A DNA stretch of 64,000 bases from an uncultured Haliea sp. (GCA_913061145.1 CAJXUQ010000010.1:1-64000), one strand, 5' to 3'. Counted from the stretch's first letter, positions 16,926-26,064 are shown. The notes: a model not told the origin generated them from the sequence alone. Program-made: numbers and translations.

Positions 16926-17585
16926 CTAGCCGGCATCCGGCTGATAGAGCTCGCGCAGAAGCTCGGGCGGGCTCTCACACACCTCCGTGAGCAGTGTGCT
17001 CGCCAATTCGATGCCTGCCGGTGGTGCGCCCGGTGTCGGAGGTTCCTCGCTTTCCAGCCAGAGGCTCAGCAGTGCCTGGTAGGGAAAGGCGTTGTCGCCG
17101 CCCGGTAGCGGGCTCATGGTCTGGTCCAGGGTCACCCGCAGCACACTGCCATCTGCCGCAAGCTGTTGGCCCCAGGCCGCTACGCTGGCGGCGAAGTCGC
17201 CACCGGCGCCCGTGATGGGGTTCAGGAGCAGCATCAGGCGCAGGCGCCCCGGTGCCTCCACGCCACGCGGTGCGCCTGTCACCAGTGTCTCCTCGGCGCC
17301 CGCCGGCCGGATCAGCCGCTGGTCCATGAAGCGGCGCTCGTCGGCGTCCAGTATTTCCCGTACGCGGCCACTGTGCACGCCCGCCACATCCAGGTCCGGT
17401 GCGAAGAAAAACTCCGTGATGACATCAAAATTCACAGCAGGTGACGCCGAGACGACGTGGTTGCGCACGTATTTCACGAAGGGGAAGTAGCGACTACCCA
17501 GCCGCGAGTGGTTGTTCTCGTAGTAGTCTCGGAAGCCCTCCGGTGTGGTGCCCGGCAGGCGACTCAACAGGCATACTGATTTCAT
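16926..17585 (-). CDS. EthD-domain protein
   Basis: This 219-residue protein opens with an EthD-like dimeric alpha-beta barrel signature: CLLSRLPGTTPEGFRDYYE, then HSRLGSRYFPFVKYVRNHVV. A second half of similar length (RLRLMLLLNPITGAGGDFAA) may be a second ferredoxin-like fold. EthD domains occur in proteins linked to ether and aromatic-compound metabolism, and in small stand-alone proteins of unknown function. The gene lies between two arylsulfatase genes, 17 bp after one and 36 bp before the other, so the three are likely co-transcribed. It has no signal peptide although both neighbours are exported. That suggests it acts in the cytoplasm on the desulfated product. Confidence 0.8.
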   Translation of the reverse strand: MKSVCLLSRLPGTTPEGFRDYYENNHSRLGSRYFPFVKYVRNHVVSASPAVNFDVITEFFFAPDLDVAGVHSGRVREILDADERRFMDQRLIRPAGAEETLVTGAPRGVEAPGRLRLMLLLNPITGAGGDFAASVAAWGQQLAADGSVLRVTLDQTMSPLPGGDNAFPYQALLSLWLESEEPPTPGAPPAGIELASTLLTEVCESPPELLRELYQPDAG

Positions 17586-17602
17586 GGGCAGAGCGGGGCG
17601 CC

Positions 17603-19147
17603 TTAGCGTCCCCCCTCCCGGAATTTCTCCATTTCCTGGTCTATCGTGAACGATGCCGGGCGCTGCCGAGGGGGGAATTCCTCAAACGTTGCGAGAAACT
17701 GCCGGACCAGGATGGCGCCGGGAATACCGCGTGCTGCGATCTTTTTGTCCCACCAGCTGTTGTACATGTTGGAATCTGTATCAGCGCGCTCGAAGGGGTC
17801 CTGCCGCAGGTTGAACACCTTGGGGATGCGCAGGGAGACAAACGGATCCCGCCAGACATCGAAGGAGTGCGCGCGCTGCTCGGCGAAGACCAGTTTCCAG
17901 TCGCCATCCCGCACCGCGAGCATGTCGCCGTCGTCACTGGCGTAGAAAAACAGCTTGCGCGGGCCCTGCTCCTCGCTGCCGGTCAGGTAGGGCAGGAAGT
18001 TGTAGCCATCCAGGTGCACCCGGAAGTTTTTGCCGCCCACGTTGTGGCCCTTCAGCAGCTTGTTTTTGATCTCGCTGTCGCCGGCGGCGGCCATCAGTGT
18101 GGGCACCCAGTCGAGGTGTGACATGATGTCGTTGGAGATGGTGTTGGACGGTACCTTGCCGGGCCAGCGCACAATGGCTGGTACCCGGAAGCCGCCTTCC
18201 CAGTTGGTGTTTTTCTCGCCGCGGAAGGGCGTGATACCGGCGTCCGGCCACTGATTGTAGTGCACCCCGTTGTCGGTGGTGTAGATGACGATGGTATTGT
18301 CGGCAATGCCCAGTTCGTCCAGCTTGGCCAGCAGTGCGCCCACGTGGTTGTCGTGTTCCACCATGCCGTCGTTGTAAAAGCCCTGGCCTGACAGGCCGCT
18401 GCTTTCGCTTTTCAGGTGCGTGTAGTAGTGCATACGCGTGGAGTTGAACCAGACGAAGAAAGGCTGTTCCCTGGCGTGGGCGCGGTCCATGAAGTTGAGT
18501 GACGCGGCGAGGAATTCCTCGTCCACGGTCTCCATACGCTTGCGGTTGAGGGGGCCGAGGTCCTCAATCTTGCCGTCGGCGCTGGAGCGGATAACCCCTC
18601 GCGGCGTCACCAGGCGCGTGATGTTGGGGTCGGTAGGCCAGGCTGGATCCTCCGGCGCTTCCTCCGCGTTCAGGTGGTACAGATTGCCGAAGAACTCATC
18701 GAAGCCGTGGTTGGTGGGCAGGAACTCGTCGCGGTCGCCCAGATGGTTCTTGCCGAACTGCCCCGAGGTGTACCCCAGGGGTTTCAGCAATTCGGCGAGG
18801 GTCGGATCCTGGGGCTGGATGCCGATTGCGGCGCCGGGTACGCCGACCTTGGTCAGCCCGGTACGCAGCGGGTGTTGGCCGGTGATGAATGCGGAGCGGC
18901 CGGCGGTGCAGCTCTGTTCACCGTAATAATCGGTGAACATCATGCCCTCGTTGGCAATACGGTCGATGTTGGGCGTTTGGTAACCCATCATGCCATGGCT
19001 GTATTTGCTGATGTTGGTGATGCCGATGTCATCGCCCATGATGACGAGAATATTGGGTCGCTCCGCCGCTGCCGCGCTCATGGCAAGGGACAGGGCTGAG
19101 CAGAGCAAAAGCAGATAGCGGTAAGGGCGCTGGCGACGCGGATTCAT
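17603..19147 (-). CDS. Secreted arylsulfatase
   Basis: This 514-residue protein has a signal peptide (LLLLCSALSLAMSAAAAE) and a complete sulfatase domain. GDD at residues 38-40 supplies metal ligands. C80-T-A-G-R84, the CxAxR variant of the formylglycine motif, is followed by SAFITG. GQFGKNHLGD and the TTDNGVHYNQWPDAG block provide further active-site residues. It belongs to a different branch from the 768-residue enzyme two genes downstream, since it lacks the beta-sandwich extension and uses CxAxR rather than CxPxR. It is the promoter-proximal gene of the sulfatase-EthD-sulfatase unit. The natural substrate is not evident. Confidence 0.92.
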   Translation of the reverse strand: MNPRRQRPYRYLLLLCSALSLAMSAAAAERPNILVIMGDDIGITNISKYSHGMMGYQTPNIDRIANEGMMFTDYYGEQSCTAGRSAFITGQHPLRTGLTKVGVPGAAIGIQPQDPTLAELLKPLGYTSGQFGKNHLGDRDEFLPTNHGFDEFFGNLYHLNAEEAPEDPAWPTDPNITRLVTPRGVIRSSADGKIEDLGPLNRKRMETVDEEFLAASLNFMDRAHAREQPFFVWFNSTRMHYYTHLKSESSGLSGQGFYNDGMVEHDNHVGALLAKLDELGIADNTIVIYTTDNGVHYNQWPDAGITPFRGEKNTNWEGGFRVPAIVRWPGKVPSNTISNDIMSHLDWVPTLMAAAGDSEIKNKLLKGHNVGGKNFRVHLDGYNFLPYLTGSEEQGPRKLFFYASDDGDMLAVRDGDWKLVFAEQRAHSFDVWRDPFVSLRIPKVFNLRQDPFERADTDSNMYNSWWDKKIAARGIPGAILVRQFLATFEEFPPRQRPASFTIDQEMEKFREGGR

Positions 19148-19246
19148 TATTGTTCTCCTGATGCGTGAGCGGTGAATAGCCGGCGCTAGGCTACCGGAAA
19201 GATGCAGCGGCTACCCGTTTGAGGTTATGGGCAGATCCCCCGGGTG

Positions 19247-19690
19247 TCAATGCGGCGGCGGCCCCGGGTGCGTGGTCACCAGTTCCTGTAGGGCCACGCC
19301 GAAGGCGCGCGACAGCGCTGCCGTGGACACGCCGATCATGAGTGCGCCGTTGATGGCTTCCAGCGGGCCGAGTAGCCGATGCTCCGCTGACATCACAACA
19401 TCGCCATAGCCCAGCGTGGCGAAATTGACCGCAGAGTGATAGATGGCCTCATTGAGGGTGGAAAACTCTCCCAGCCAGTAGAACAAGAGCGCCCAGGCGG
19501 TAAACTGCAGCGTGTTGCCGGCAATGAGAATCAGCATCAGCGCACCGGTGACCCGCATGGAGGCCAGAAACCGCGAGGGCATCGCGTGCCGTTGACGGGC
19601 GTAATAGCGCAGGGCAGCGACGACCAGTATGCCCTGCAGCAGCAGGCAGATACTCATCATCGTCAGGCCCAGCAACAGATTCTGCAGCAC
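19247..19690 (-). CDS. Two-pore-helix potassium channel family protein
   Basis: From the GTG at 19690 the protein is 147 residues with two or three transmembrane segments. A pore loop contains NFATLGYGDVV, and TLGYGD is the K+ selectivity filter (about residues 92-97). The GTG start is chosen because AAGGAG lies seven bases upstream. An upstream in-frame ATG at 19717 would overlap the preceding gene and has no ribosome-binding site. There is no cytoplasmic RCK/TrkA-N domain. It lies 19 bp after the DUF2955 permease gene of the efflux operon, an unusual neighbour that may relate to membrane-potential or ion balance during export. Confidence 0.85.
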   Translation of the reverse strand: MLQNLLLGLTMMSICLLLQGILVVAALRYYARQRHAMPSRFLASMRVTGALMLILIAGNTLQFTAWALLFYWLGEFSTLNEAIYHSAVNFATLGYGDVVMSAEHRLLGPLEAINGALMIGVSTAALSRAFGVALQELVTTHPGPPPH

Positions 19691-19709
19691 TGGAATACTC
19701 CTTTCAGTT

Positions 19710-20765
19710 TCAACCACTTTCTGCGGTACGCGGCGGCCGCTGCGCGGCGAGCGCAGCGCGCACCCTTTCCAGCAACGTCATGGCCAACACGGCGTACAGG
19801 GTGACGGCAAAGAACAGTGCCATGCGCACGGCGAAGGCCTGGAACACGTCCTTGCCCTGGTCGCTGTCGGCAACGGATGCTCCCAGCAGAATGATCAGTG
19901 TGGTGAGTGTGTTGATCCAGAACGTGGGCGGCCAACGGCTTTTCCACACGCCGTAGATACGGCTGCCCAGGACGAGGCTGATCAGGCTCATCCAGCCGAC
20001 AAAGAACCACAGGTTGACGGCCAGTTGCAGACAGAACCAGACAAGGACGGCGCAGGCGCCACCCAGCGCGGTCGATCCCAACAGTTCGCGGCTGGCGTAA
20101 CGCAGCGAGACGGTTGTTGACTCACGGCCGAGGAGGATGCTCTTGACCGCTACGGGCACGTACAGCGCCGGGTTGACGAGTGTCAATAAAAAAGCGGGTA
20201 GCACGATGAGTGTGGCGCGCAGTGACAGCCAGTTCGCAGCAGCGGGGGCTGGCGGTTTGTCCTGGGCGGGCGCGGCATCCGCGTCTTCCGGGAACAGCAG
20301 GAAGGCGATCCAGTGGGTGAAGACCGCGCTCGCAATGCCGACCACCAGTGCGGCGATAACGGCACTTGCCAGTGCCTGACTGAGCACGCTGGTAGCCGGA
20401 ATGACGGTCAGTCCCATGGCGACGAGCGTCGCGGGGGCCTGCTGGCCATGCGCCAGTGCCAGGCGGTTGCTGAAAAACAGCCCGAGCAGAATGATCAGCA
20501 GGGCAGAAGCTGCGGCGTATTGCAGCATGGGGCCGAGTACCACGCCGATGCCCAGGGAGGCCATTACGAACAGAAGCAGCACCAGTAATTTGCGGGGTCC
20601 CGGGGGTGGCCCGGGCAGGGCGCCAAGCATGACGGCGAACAGGGGTGCGATGTAGGCAATGGTCAGGCCCGAGCCGTAGCCCAGGGCCAGCGACAGACCA
20701 ACGCTTGTCGCCAGCCGGAAGGTCCGGCGCGCTGTAATTGGCAGGGTGTGAGTACGGCCCATCAT
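19710..20765 (-). CDS. DUF2955 family membrane permease (FUSC/AaeB-like)
   Basis: This 351-residue polytopic protein has roughly nine to ten hydrophobic segments in two halves separated by a short cytoplasmic linker with PEDADAAPAQDKPPAPAA. The pattern and the N-terminal LSLALGYGSGLTIAYIAPLF match DUF2955, a relative of the aromatic-acid exporter permeases. Its first codon overlaps the stop of the HlyD gene (TGATG), so the two are translationally coupled. With the HlyD adaptor and the NodT outer-membrane protein it should form a tripartite exporter, the DUF2955 subunit being the inner-membrane pump. Aromatic acids or hydrophobic weak acids are the likely cargo by analogy with AaeAB. Confidence 0.82.
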   Translation of the reverse strand: MMGRTHTLPITARRTFRLATSVGLSLALGYGSGLTIAYIAPLFAVMLGALPGPPPGPRKLLVLLLFVMASLGIGVVLGPMLQYAAASALLIILLGLFFSNRLALAHGQQAPATLVAMGLTVIPATSVLSQALASAVIAALVVGIASAVFTHWIAFLLFPEDADAAPAQDKPPAPAAANWLSLRATLIVLPAFLLTLVNPALYVPVAVKSILLGRESTTVSLRYASRELLGSTALGGACAVLVWFCLQLAVNLWFFVGWMSLISLVLGSRIYGVWKSRWPPTFWINTLTTLIILLGASVADSDQGKDVFQAFAVRMALFFAVTLYAVLAMTLLERVRAALAAQRPPRTAESG

Positions 20766-21913
20766 CAGTAGGCGTAGGACAACAGACTGAGGAAGCGTAT
20801 GTAGAGCTTGCCCAGCATCCCGAGTATGCCGTGGCCCTCGGTGTAGGCGATGACCGAGGCCTGCCCGCCGATGCGCAGCTGTGCCCTGACCTCCTCCTGT
20901 AGCGGCAGTTCCAGCGCCACCTGCACCGGGAATCGCTGCGCCTGGCGCAGCCAGTCACGGCTGTTCTGCACAGTGGGTAGCGCGCCGGGTGGCGGTTTGC
21001 TGCTGGCGCTGACGCCCACCCCGATATTGCGAACCGTACCGCTGAGCACGCGCCCCGGGAGCGCATCGAGGACAATCTCCACGGGCGTTCCAGGGCGCAG
21101 GTTGCCCAGGTTGTTCTCGGTGTAGGCGGCGTTGATCCAGACATCCGCCACGGCGATCAGCGTCATCACCGGGGTTCCGGCACCGGCAAACTGGCCCACC
21201 TCGGCGCGCAGATCGGTAATGACACCGTCGGATTCGGCCACCACAGTGGTGTTGTCGAAGTCCAGCTGGGCGCGGGCGACACCGGTGCGGGCGGATTGCA
21301 GCATGGTGTTCTCGGCGAGGGAGTCGCCGCCCTTCTGCTCGATGGCGCGCTGGATGTCGGCCTCTGCAGCGGCGACGCGAGCGCTGGCCTGCTCCAGGCT
21401 GGCCGCTGATACCTCGAGTCGACGTTCGGAGAGGGTTCCCGGATCCTCCTCGCGCAGGCGCTTGAGGCGGGTATAGTCCTGCAGCGCCTGGGTCTCGCTC
21501 GCCAGCGCTGCACGCAGGTTGGCGCGTGCCGAAGTCACTGCGGCATCACCGGCATCTACCTGCTTTTCCGCGTTGGCCAGCTCCGCCTGTGCCCGCTGCA
21601 GGGCGAGCTCGTACTGCGACTGGTCAATGGTGAACAATGGCTGCCCTGCAGTTACCCGGCTGTTGTTCTCTACGGCGACGTGGGTAACGATGCCGGCAAC
21701 CTTGGGTGCCACGCCGACCACATACCCCTCAATGCGCGCCTGGGAGGTGTAGGGCGTAAACCGGTCGGCCAGCAGGTACCAGCACAGGCTCACCAGTAGC
21801 AGGGCCAGCAGGCCCAGGCTGCCCCTGGTGACAGTGCCTGCTGCCGATGTGTCTGCCGCTGGCGTTTGGGTCGAATCCGCTGTATCGCTTGCGGCCTGCG
21901 CTTGTTCGCTCAT
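20765..21913 (-). CDS. HlyD/EmrA-family periplasmic adaptor
   Basis: This 382-residue membrane-fusion protein has a short cytoplasmic N-terminus rich in Ala/Thr/Asp, one transmembrane segment (about residues 33-48, LGLLALLLVSLCWYLL) and a lipoyl-like half (EGYVVGVAPKVAGIVTHV). A long coiled-coil hairpin (about residues 95-210, rich in Ala/Glu/Gln) precedes the second lipoyl half with GVITDLRAEVGQFAGAGTPV and a beta-barrel domain. It couples the DUF2955 pump to the NodT channel. The start overlaps the NodT stop by four bases and the stop overlaps the DUF2955 start. Confidence 0.92.
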   Translation of the reverse strand: MSEQAQAASDTADSTQTPAADTSAAGTVTRGSLGLLALLLVSLCWYLLADRFTPYTSQARIEGYVVGVAPKVAGIVTHVAVENNSRVTAGQPLFTIDQSQYELALQRAQAELANAEKQVDAGDAAVTSARANLRAALASETQALQDYTRLKRLREEDPGTLSERRLEVSAASLEQASARVAAAEADIQRAIEQKGGDSLAENTMLQSARTGVARAQLDFDNTTVVAESDGVITDLRAEVGQFAGAGTPVMTLIAVADVWINAAYTENNLGNLRPGTPVEIVLDALPGRVLSGTVRNIGVGVSASSKPPPGALPTVQNSRDWLRQAQRFPVQVALELPLQEEVRAQLRIGGQASVIAYTEGHGILGMLGKLYIRFLSLLSYAY

Positions 21914-23430
21914 TGTGTGGAATCCGGCTCTTGGGCAAGGGGGGGGTGCAACAGGTCGCCCCAGTCGGTGCGCCGCTGCATGGTGTCGCGAATGTCGGGG
22001 GGTAGCAGCGTATCCATGGTGGCCGGTGTCCAGCCACCGCCGAGCGCCCGGTACAGGTCGATGACGGCGTTGACATGCTGCCCCCGGTTGAGAACGGCTC
22101 GGTCAGACTGCGCGAATGTCACCGCCTGCGCGTCGAGCACCCGTTGAAACCCCGAATAGCCCTCCTGATAGCGACGGGTCGCAATGTCCAGTGAGCGCTC
22201 CGCTGCCTGCAGTGACTGATCGAGGATGTCCTGCGTGTCCCGGGTGCGAGTGATGCGGTTGGCGGCATCATCGATCTCGCGGGCGGCATTCAGGGTGACG
22301 CCGCGAAAGCCCTCGAGGGCCTGCTGCAGGCGCGCGTCCTGGATGCGCACGGCGTTTTCCAGTCGCCCGTAGTTGAACAGGTTCCAGCTGAAGCTGGGCC
22401 CGATGGCCAGCTGGGATGTCTCGCTGACCAGGTTAAGACTGTTGTCGCTCCAACTCAGTGTGCCAAACAGCGAAATTGCCGGGTACAGATCTGCCCTCGC
22501 GATACCGATTTGCGCCGACTGCGCAGCAGCCTGCCAGGCCGCTGTTCGCACGTCGGGTCGACGCAACAGCAGCCGTGCGGGGATGTTCTCCAGCATGCGG
22601 GGAGTGAGCGTGGGCAGTGTGCTGTCGACGGCCTCCAGTTCCGGCACATCTCCGGGCGCGCGTCCCAGTGAGGCCGCCAGTGCATTGCGCGTCTGGGTCA
22701 GCGTAAGTTTGAGTCCGGGTATCGTTGCCAGCGTCGACAGGTACTGTGACTTCGCCTGTTGCAGGTCCAGTTCCGAATCCTGGCCGCGCAGGTACAGGCG
22801 TTCGGTGATCTCGAAGCTGCGCTCCTGCAGTGCCACGTTGCGCTCGGCAATCTCGATGCGCTGCAGCGTGGTCTTGTAATTGAAGTAGAGTGAGGCAATT
22901 TGTGCGGTCAGGAGAACCTGGGCATCACGCTGGGCGGCGATGGAGGCAAAGTAGGCGGCATCGGCCGACTCAATGCCGCGCCGGAAGCGGCCCCAGAAAT
23001 CCAGCTCCCAGCCCAGGCTGAAGGCGAGTTCCCCGGCGCTGAAATCGCTGGTGCCGCCGCCGGCGCGATGCTGGTTGACCCACGCCGCGTTACCGCCCAG
23101 GGTCTGCACCTGTGGATAGTTCAGGCCGGAGGCGATGCCCGCCAATGCGCGGCTCTCAAGAACGCGCAGCCCCGCCACGCGCAGCGACACGCTCTCCGTG
23201 CGCGCCGCGGCGAGCAGTTGATTGAGCACCGGATCCTCCAGCTGCCGCCACCAGTCATCGAGGCTTGCCCCGCTGTCCGGCGCAGTGCCGCCCGCGGAGC
23301 CGTACAGCTCAGGCTGCCACTCGGCCAGCCAGGCCTGTTCAGGTTCCTGAAAATCCGGGCCGAGGGGTGCACAGGCCGCCACGGCCAGCGCCAGCACCAG
23401 GGCGAACGAAATTCTGCCGGAGAGGGTCAC
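21910..23430 (-). CDS. NodT-family outer-membrane efflux lipoprotein
   Basis: This 506-residue TolC-like outer-membrane factor has a lipoprotein signal (lipobox VAAC, Cys20) followed by PLGPDFQEPE, the typical NodT N-terminus. Two OEP repeats follow, with ARTESVSLRVAGLRVLESRA in the first and PDVRTAAWQAAAQSAQIGIA in the second. It forms a trimeric channel through the outer membrane for the HlyD/DUF2955 pump. It overlaps the HlyD gene by four bases and follows the AI-2E-type permease gene by 9 bp, so all five genes are probably one transcript. Confidence 0.93.
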   Translation of the reverse strand: MTLSGRISFALVLALAVAACAPLGPDFQEPEQAWLAEWQPELYGSAGGTAPDSGASLDDWWRQLEDPVLNQLLAAARTESVSLRVAGLRVLESRALAGIASGLNYPQVQTLGGNAAWVNQHRAGGGTSDFSAGELAFSLGWELDFWGRFRRGIESADAAYFASIAAQRDAQVLLTAQIASLYFNYKTTLQRIEIAERNVALQERSFEITERLYLRGQDSELDLQQAKSQYLSTLATIPGLKLTLTQTRNALAASLGRAPGDVPELEAVDSTLPTLTPRMLENIPARLLLRRPDVRTAAWQAAAQSAQIGIARADLYPAISLFGTLSWSDNSLNLVSETSQLAIGPSFSWNLFNYGRLENAVRIQDARLQQALEGFRGVTLNAAREIDDAANRITRTRDTQDILDQSLQAAERSLDIATRRYQEGYSGFQRVLDAQAVTFAQSDRAVLNRGQHVNAVIDLYRALGGGWTPATMDTLLPPDIRDTMQRRTDWGDLLHPPLAQEPDSTQ

Positions 23431-23439
23431 CCGCTGCGC

Positions 23440-24537
23440 TCAGTCGTTGAATTCTTTGGTGAAATCCGTCGCGCGTGTTTCGTTTACCCAGGCCATGAAG
23501 ACCTGGTAAGCGATGGCCAGAATCACGGCGCCGGTAAACAGGCCGATAATACCACTGATCAACATGCCGCCCAGGGCGCCGAGCAGGATCACCGGCATGG
23601 GTGCGGCCACGCCGCGTCCCAGCAGCATCGGCTTCAACACATTGTCCGCGAGGCCGGCAATCACCAGGTAGATCGTAAGCAGACTATTCACCACATTGGA
23701 GCCGTCACCGGTGGTCCAGATATAGATGATGGCGGGCACGGTGAAAATCAGCGCGGGTACCTGCATGATGCCCAGGATCAGCGCCGCGACAGCAAAGATG
23801 CCGGGCGCCGGGATGCCGGCGAGCAGGAAGCCCACGCCAAAGAGCACGGCCTGTATAAAGGCCACCCCGAGTATCCCTGTAGCCACGGAGCGTACGGTGG
23901 CCACAGAGAGCTGGTGCAACTCGTCGCCGAACTCTGCACCGCAGATGCGCCGGAAAATGCGCGTGCTGGTGGCAGCGCCCGGCTGTGCATAGGCCATAAA
24001 AATACCCGCGATCACCAGCGCGAAGAGGAAAGCCAGCAGGCTGCCAAGGCCGCCGAGCAGCAGCGACGCGGCCTGCTCGGAAGCGGTGCGAATTTGCCCG
24101 GCATGCTGCTGCAGGAACTCGCTCAGGTTGCTGGAGGCGGCCAGCCAACCCTCGTAAACTCGCGGGCCGACCACCGGCCAGCCTGCCACGTTTTCGCCGG
24201 GAGGCGGAACGTGCAGTGTGCCCTCCATGAGCGCGGTGTAGGTGCGCAGCATGTCTTCGGTAAAGGACATGCCCAGCATGACAGTGGGTGTTCCCAGCAG
24301 CGCCAGGCCCAACACCACCAGCAGCGTGGAGGCGCGACCGGTGCTGGTGCCGAGTTTGTCTGCCAGCCCGCGGGTAAGTGGGTACAGGGCGATGGCAAGC
24401 ACTGTCGACCAGATCATCAGGGAGAGAAACGGCGCAAAAACGCGCATGGCGAGCCAAACCAGGATGGCGGCCATGCCAAGGCGTACGGCAAGATCGACCG
24501 CTGGCGTCTGGGGGGAACGGTTATCGGTATTGGTCAT
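23440..24537 (-). CDS. AI-2E transporter family permease
   Basis: From ATG 24537 the protein has 365 residues and about eight hydrophobic segments. These include LAMRVFAPFLSLMIWSTVLA near the N-terminus and the family-typical GVGFLLAGIPAPGIFAVAAL. It ends with GALGGMLISGIIGLFTGAVI. The open frame extends upstream to 24783, but that part is unlike the family and lacks a start context; MTNTD at 24537 with AGGA upstream fits. Members of this family have been linked to autoinducer-2 export, Na+/H+ exchange or small-molecule export, so the name is not proof of substrate. Its co-operonic position with a tripartite exporter suggests a transport role in the same process. Confidence 0.85.
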   Translation of the reverse strand: MTNTDNRSPQTPAVDLAVRLGMAAILVWLAMRVFAPFLSLMIWSTVLAIALYPLTRGLADKLGTSTGRASTLLVVLGLALLGTPTVMLGMSFTEDMLRTYTALMEGTLHVPPPGENVAGWPVVGPRVYEGWLAASSNLSEFLQQHAGQIRTASEQAASLLLGGLGSLLAFLFALVIAGIFMAYAQPGAATSTRIFRRICGAEFGDELHQLSVATVRSVATGILGVAFIQAVLFGVGFLLAGIPAPGIFAVAALILGIMQVPALIFTVPAIIYIWTTGDGSNVVNSLLTIYLVIAGLADNVLKPMLLGRGVAAPMPVILLGALGGMLISGIIGLFTGAVILAIAYQVFMAWVNETRATDFTKEFND

Positions 24538-24659
24538 CGGGGCGCATCCTGGCGGTTTGTTATTGGCGTGTGCCAGCGGCTGAGGCCTGTCACGCTTGCA
24601 ACATAGCGAAAAATGCTGCTCGATACCACGCCGACAAGACCGATTCGCAAGGACACACC

Positions 24660-25958
24660 ATGAAAAATGCGCTTCTTTCAGAGGCTCTGCAACTGCCCTG
24701 CGGTGTAGAGCTGCCAAACCGCTTGGCGAAAGCCGCCATGACGGAGGGGCTGGCGACGCCGGAGGGTGTGCCCACCCCGGCACTGAACACCCTCTATCGC
24801 CACTGGTCTGCTGGCGGCGCAGGCCTGTTGCTGACGGGTAACGTCATTGTCGACCGCGATCACCTGGAGCGACCGGGTAACGTGGTGATTGATCGTGAGC
24901 CGGACCCCGAGATGGCCCAGGCGTTGGCCGCATGGGCGCAGGCCTGCACCGTTGGCGGGAATCAGGCCTGGGTGCAGCTCAGTCATGCCGGGCGCCAGAC
25001 CATGAAAACCGTCAATCCGCACCCGCGGGCGCCTTCAGCCGTCAAGCTGGGACTGCCGGGCGGACAGTTCGGCGTCCCCGTGGCGCTGACCGTGGAGGAG
25101 ATAGCCGGGCTGGTCGAGCGCTTCGCGGTCGCCGCCCGCGCTGTGTGCAGTGCGGGCTTCACGGGCATTCAGGTCCATGCGGCGCATGGCTACCTGCTTT
25201 CCCAGTTCCTCAGCCCGCGCAGCAACCAGCGGCGCGACGCGTATGGGGGCAGCCTGGAAAACCGGTCGCGGCTGCTGTTACAGGTCGTGGCGGCGGTGCG
25301 CGACGCGGTTGGCCCGGCGGTGGCGGTGGCGGTGAAACTGAACAGCGCGGATTTTCAGCGCGGCGGTTTTGATTTCGGGGAGAGTCTGCGCGTGGCGAAG
25401 TGGCTGGAAGCAGCCGGCGTCGACCTGATCGAAATCTCTGGCGGTACCTACGAACAGCCCCGGCTGCTGGGTGTGGAGGGGCTGGAGGCTCCAGATCCAC
25501 AAAAAGTGGCGGCATCAACCCTGGAGCGGGAGGCGTATTTCGTCGACTTTGCCCTCGCCATGCGCCGCGAGGTCAGCGTGCCGCTGATGGTCACGGGCGG
25601 TTTTCGTACCCGCGAGGCCATGCAGGAGGCGCTGGCGTCGGGTGGCGTGGATGTCATTGGCCTGGGGCGGCCGATGTGTCTGCAAACCGATGCGCCCGCG
25701 CGGCTGCTGGCGGGCGCGGTCGACGTGCCCCGCTATGAGCAGGGCCTCGGCCTGCTGCCTGATTGGCTGGGTTTTCTGAAACGCGTCAAAACGGTGCGCA
25801 CGCTGGATACCTTCGCGGGCCAGTACTGGTTTTACGCGCAACTGGACGCGCTGGGCAAGCGCGGCGAGGCAGAGCCGGAACTCTCGGTGTTGCGTGCAGC
25901 CCTGCGGGTGGCCGTCGAGCAGCGGCGTTTGCTGCGTGGGCGCACGCTCAGGCCTTGA
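24660..25958 (+). CDS. Old yellow enzyme family NADH:flavin oxidoreductase
   Basis: This 432-residue FMN-dependent ene-reductase-like TIM barrel shows VQLSHAGRQT on the FMN-binding side. It also has the substrate-binding pair in HAAHGYLLSQFLSP and the signature RRDAYGGSLENR, followed by a phosphate-binding end MVTGGFRTREAM and GRP. It lacks the C-terminal Cys cluster of the 2,4-dienoyl-CoA reductase type, so it is likely a single-cofactor enzyme. The start ATG at 24660 is the first Met aligned with the family; the open frame extends 282 bp further upstream without family similarity. It is transcribed divergently from the AI-2E permease gene. Confidence 0.9.
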   Translation: MKNALLSEALQLPCGVELPNRLAKAAMTEGLATPEGVPTPALNTLYRHWSAGGAGLLLTGNVIVDRDHLERPGNVVIDREPDPEMAQALAAWAQACTVGGNQAWVQLSHAGRQTMKTVNPHPRAPSAVKLGLPGGQFGVPVALTVEEIAGLVERFAVAARAVCSAGFTGIQVHAAHGYLLSQFLSPRSNQRRDAYGGSLENRSRLLLQVVAAVRDAVGPAVAVAVKLNSADFQRGGFDFGESLRVAKWLEAAGVDLIEISGGTYEQPRLLGVEGLEAPDPQKVAASTLEREAYFVDFALAMRREVSVPLMVTGGFRTREAMQEALASGGVDVIGLGRPMCLQTDAPARLLAGAVDVPRYEQGLGLLPDWLGFLKRVKTVRTLDTFAGQYWFYAQLDALGKRGEAEPELSVLRAALRVAVEQRRLLRGRTLRP

Positions 25959-25977
25959 GTAACAGTGAGGGCGTGTT

Positions 25978-26051
25978 TGGAGCGGGTGATGGGAATCGAA
26001 CCCACGCTATCAGCTTGGGAAGCTGAAGTTCTGCCATTGAACTACACCCGC
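25978..26051 (-). tRNA. tRNA-Gly (anticodon CCC)
   Basis: On the minus strand the gene folds into a full cloverleaf. The 7-bp acceptor GCGGGTG pairs with CACCCGC, and the anticodon stem TCAGC/GCTGA encloses the loop TTCCCAA. The T-arm reads GTGGGTTCGATTCCCAT. The anticodon is CCC, reading GGG. The discriminator base is T and the 3' CCA is encoded (74 nt in all). Overlapping open frames here are spurious. No integrase or attachment-site duplication is seen beside it. Confidence 0.97.
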
Positions 26052-26064
26052 GAAGACGTCGAAG

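Noticed and set aside
22900-24606. 568-residue plus-strand open frame opposite the NodT and AI-2E genes
   Set aside because: It is rich in Gln/His/Arg/Gly, typical of the reverse complement of GC-rich coding DNA, and both antisense genes are well supported.
25978-26051. tRNA-Gly as an integration site of a mobile element
   Set aside because: No integrase, direct repeat of the tRNA 3' end or change of gene style lies next to it.
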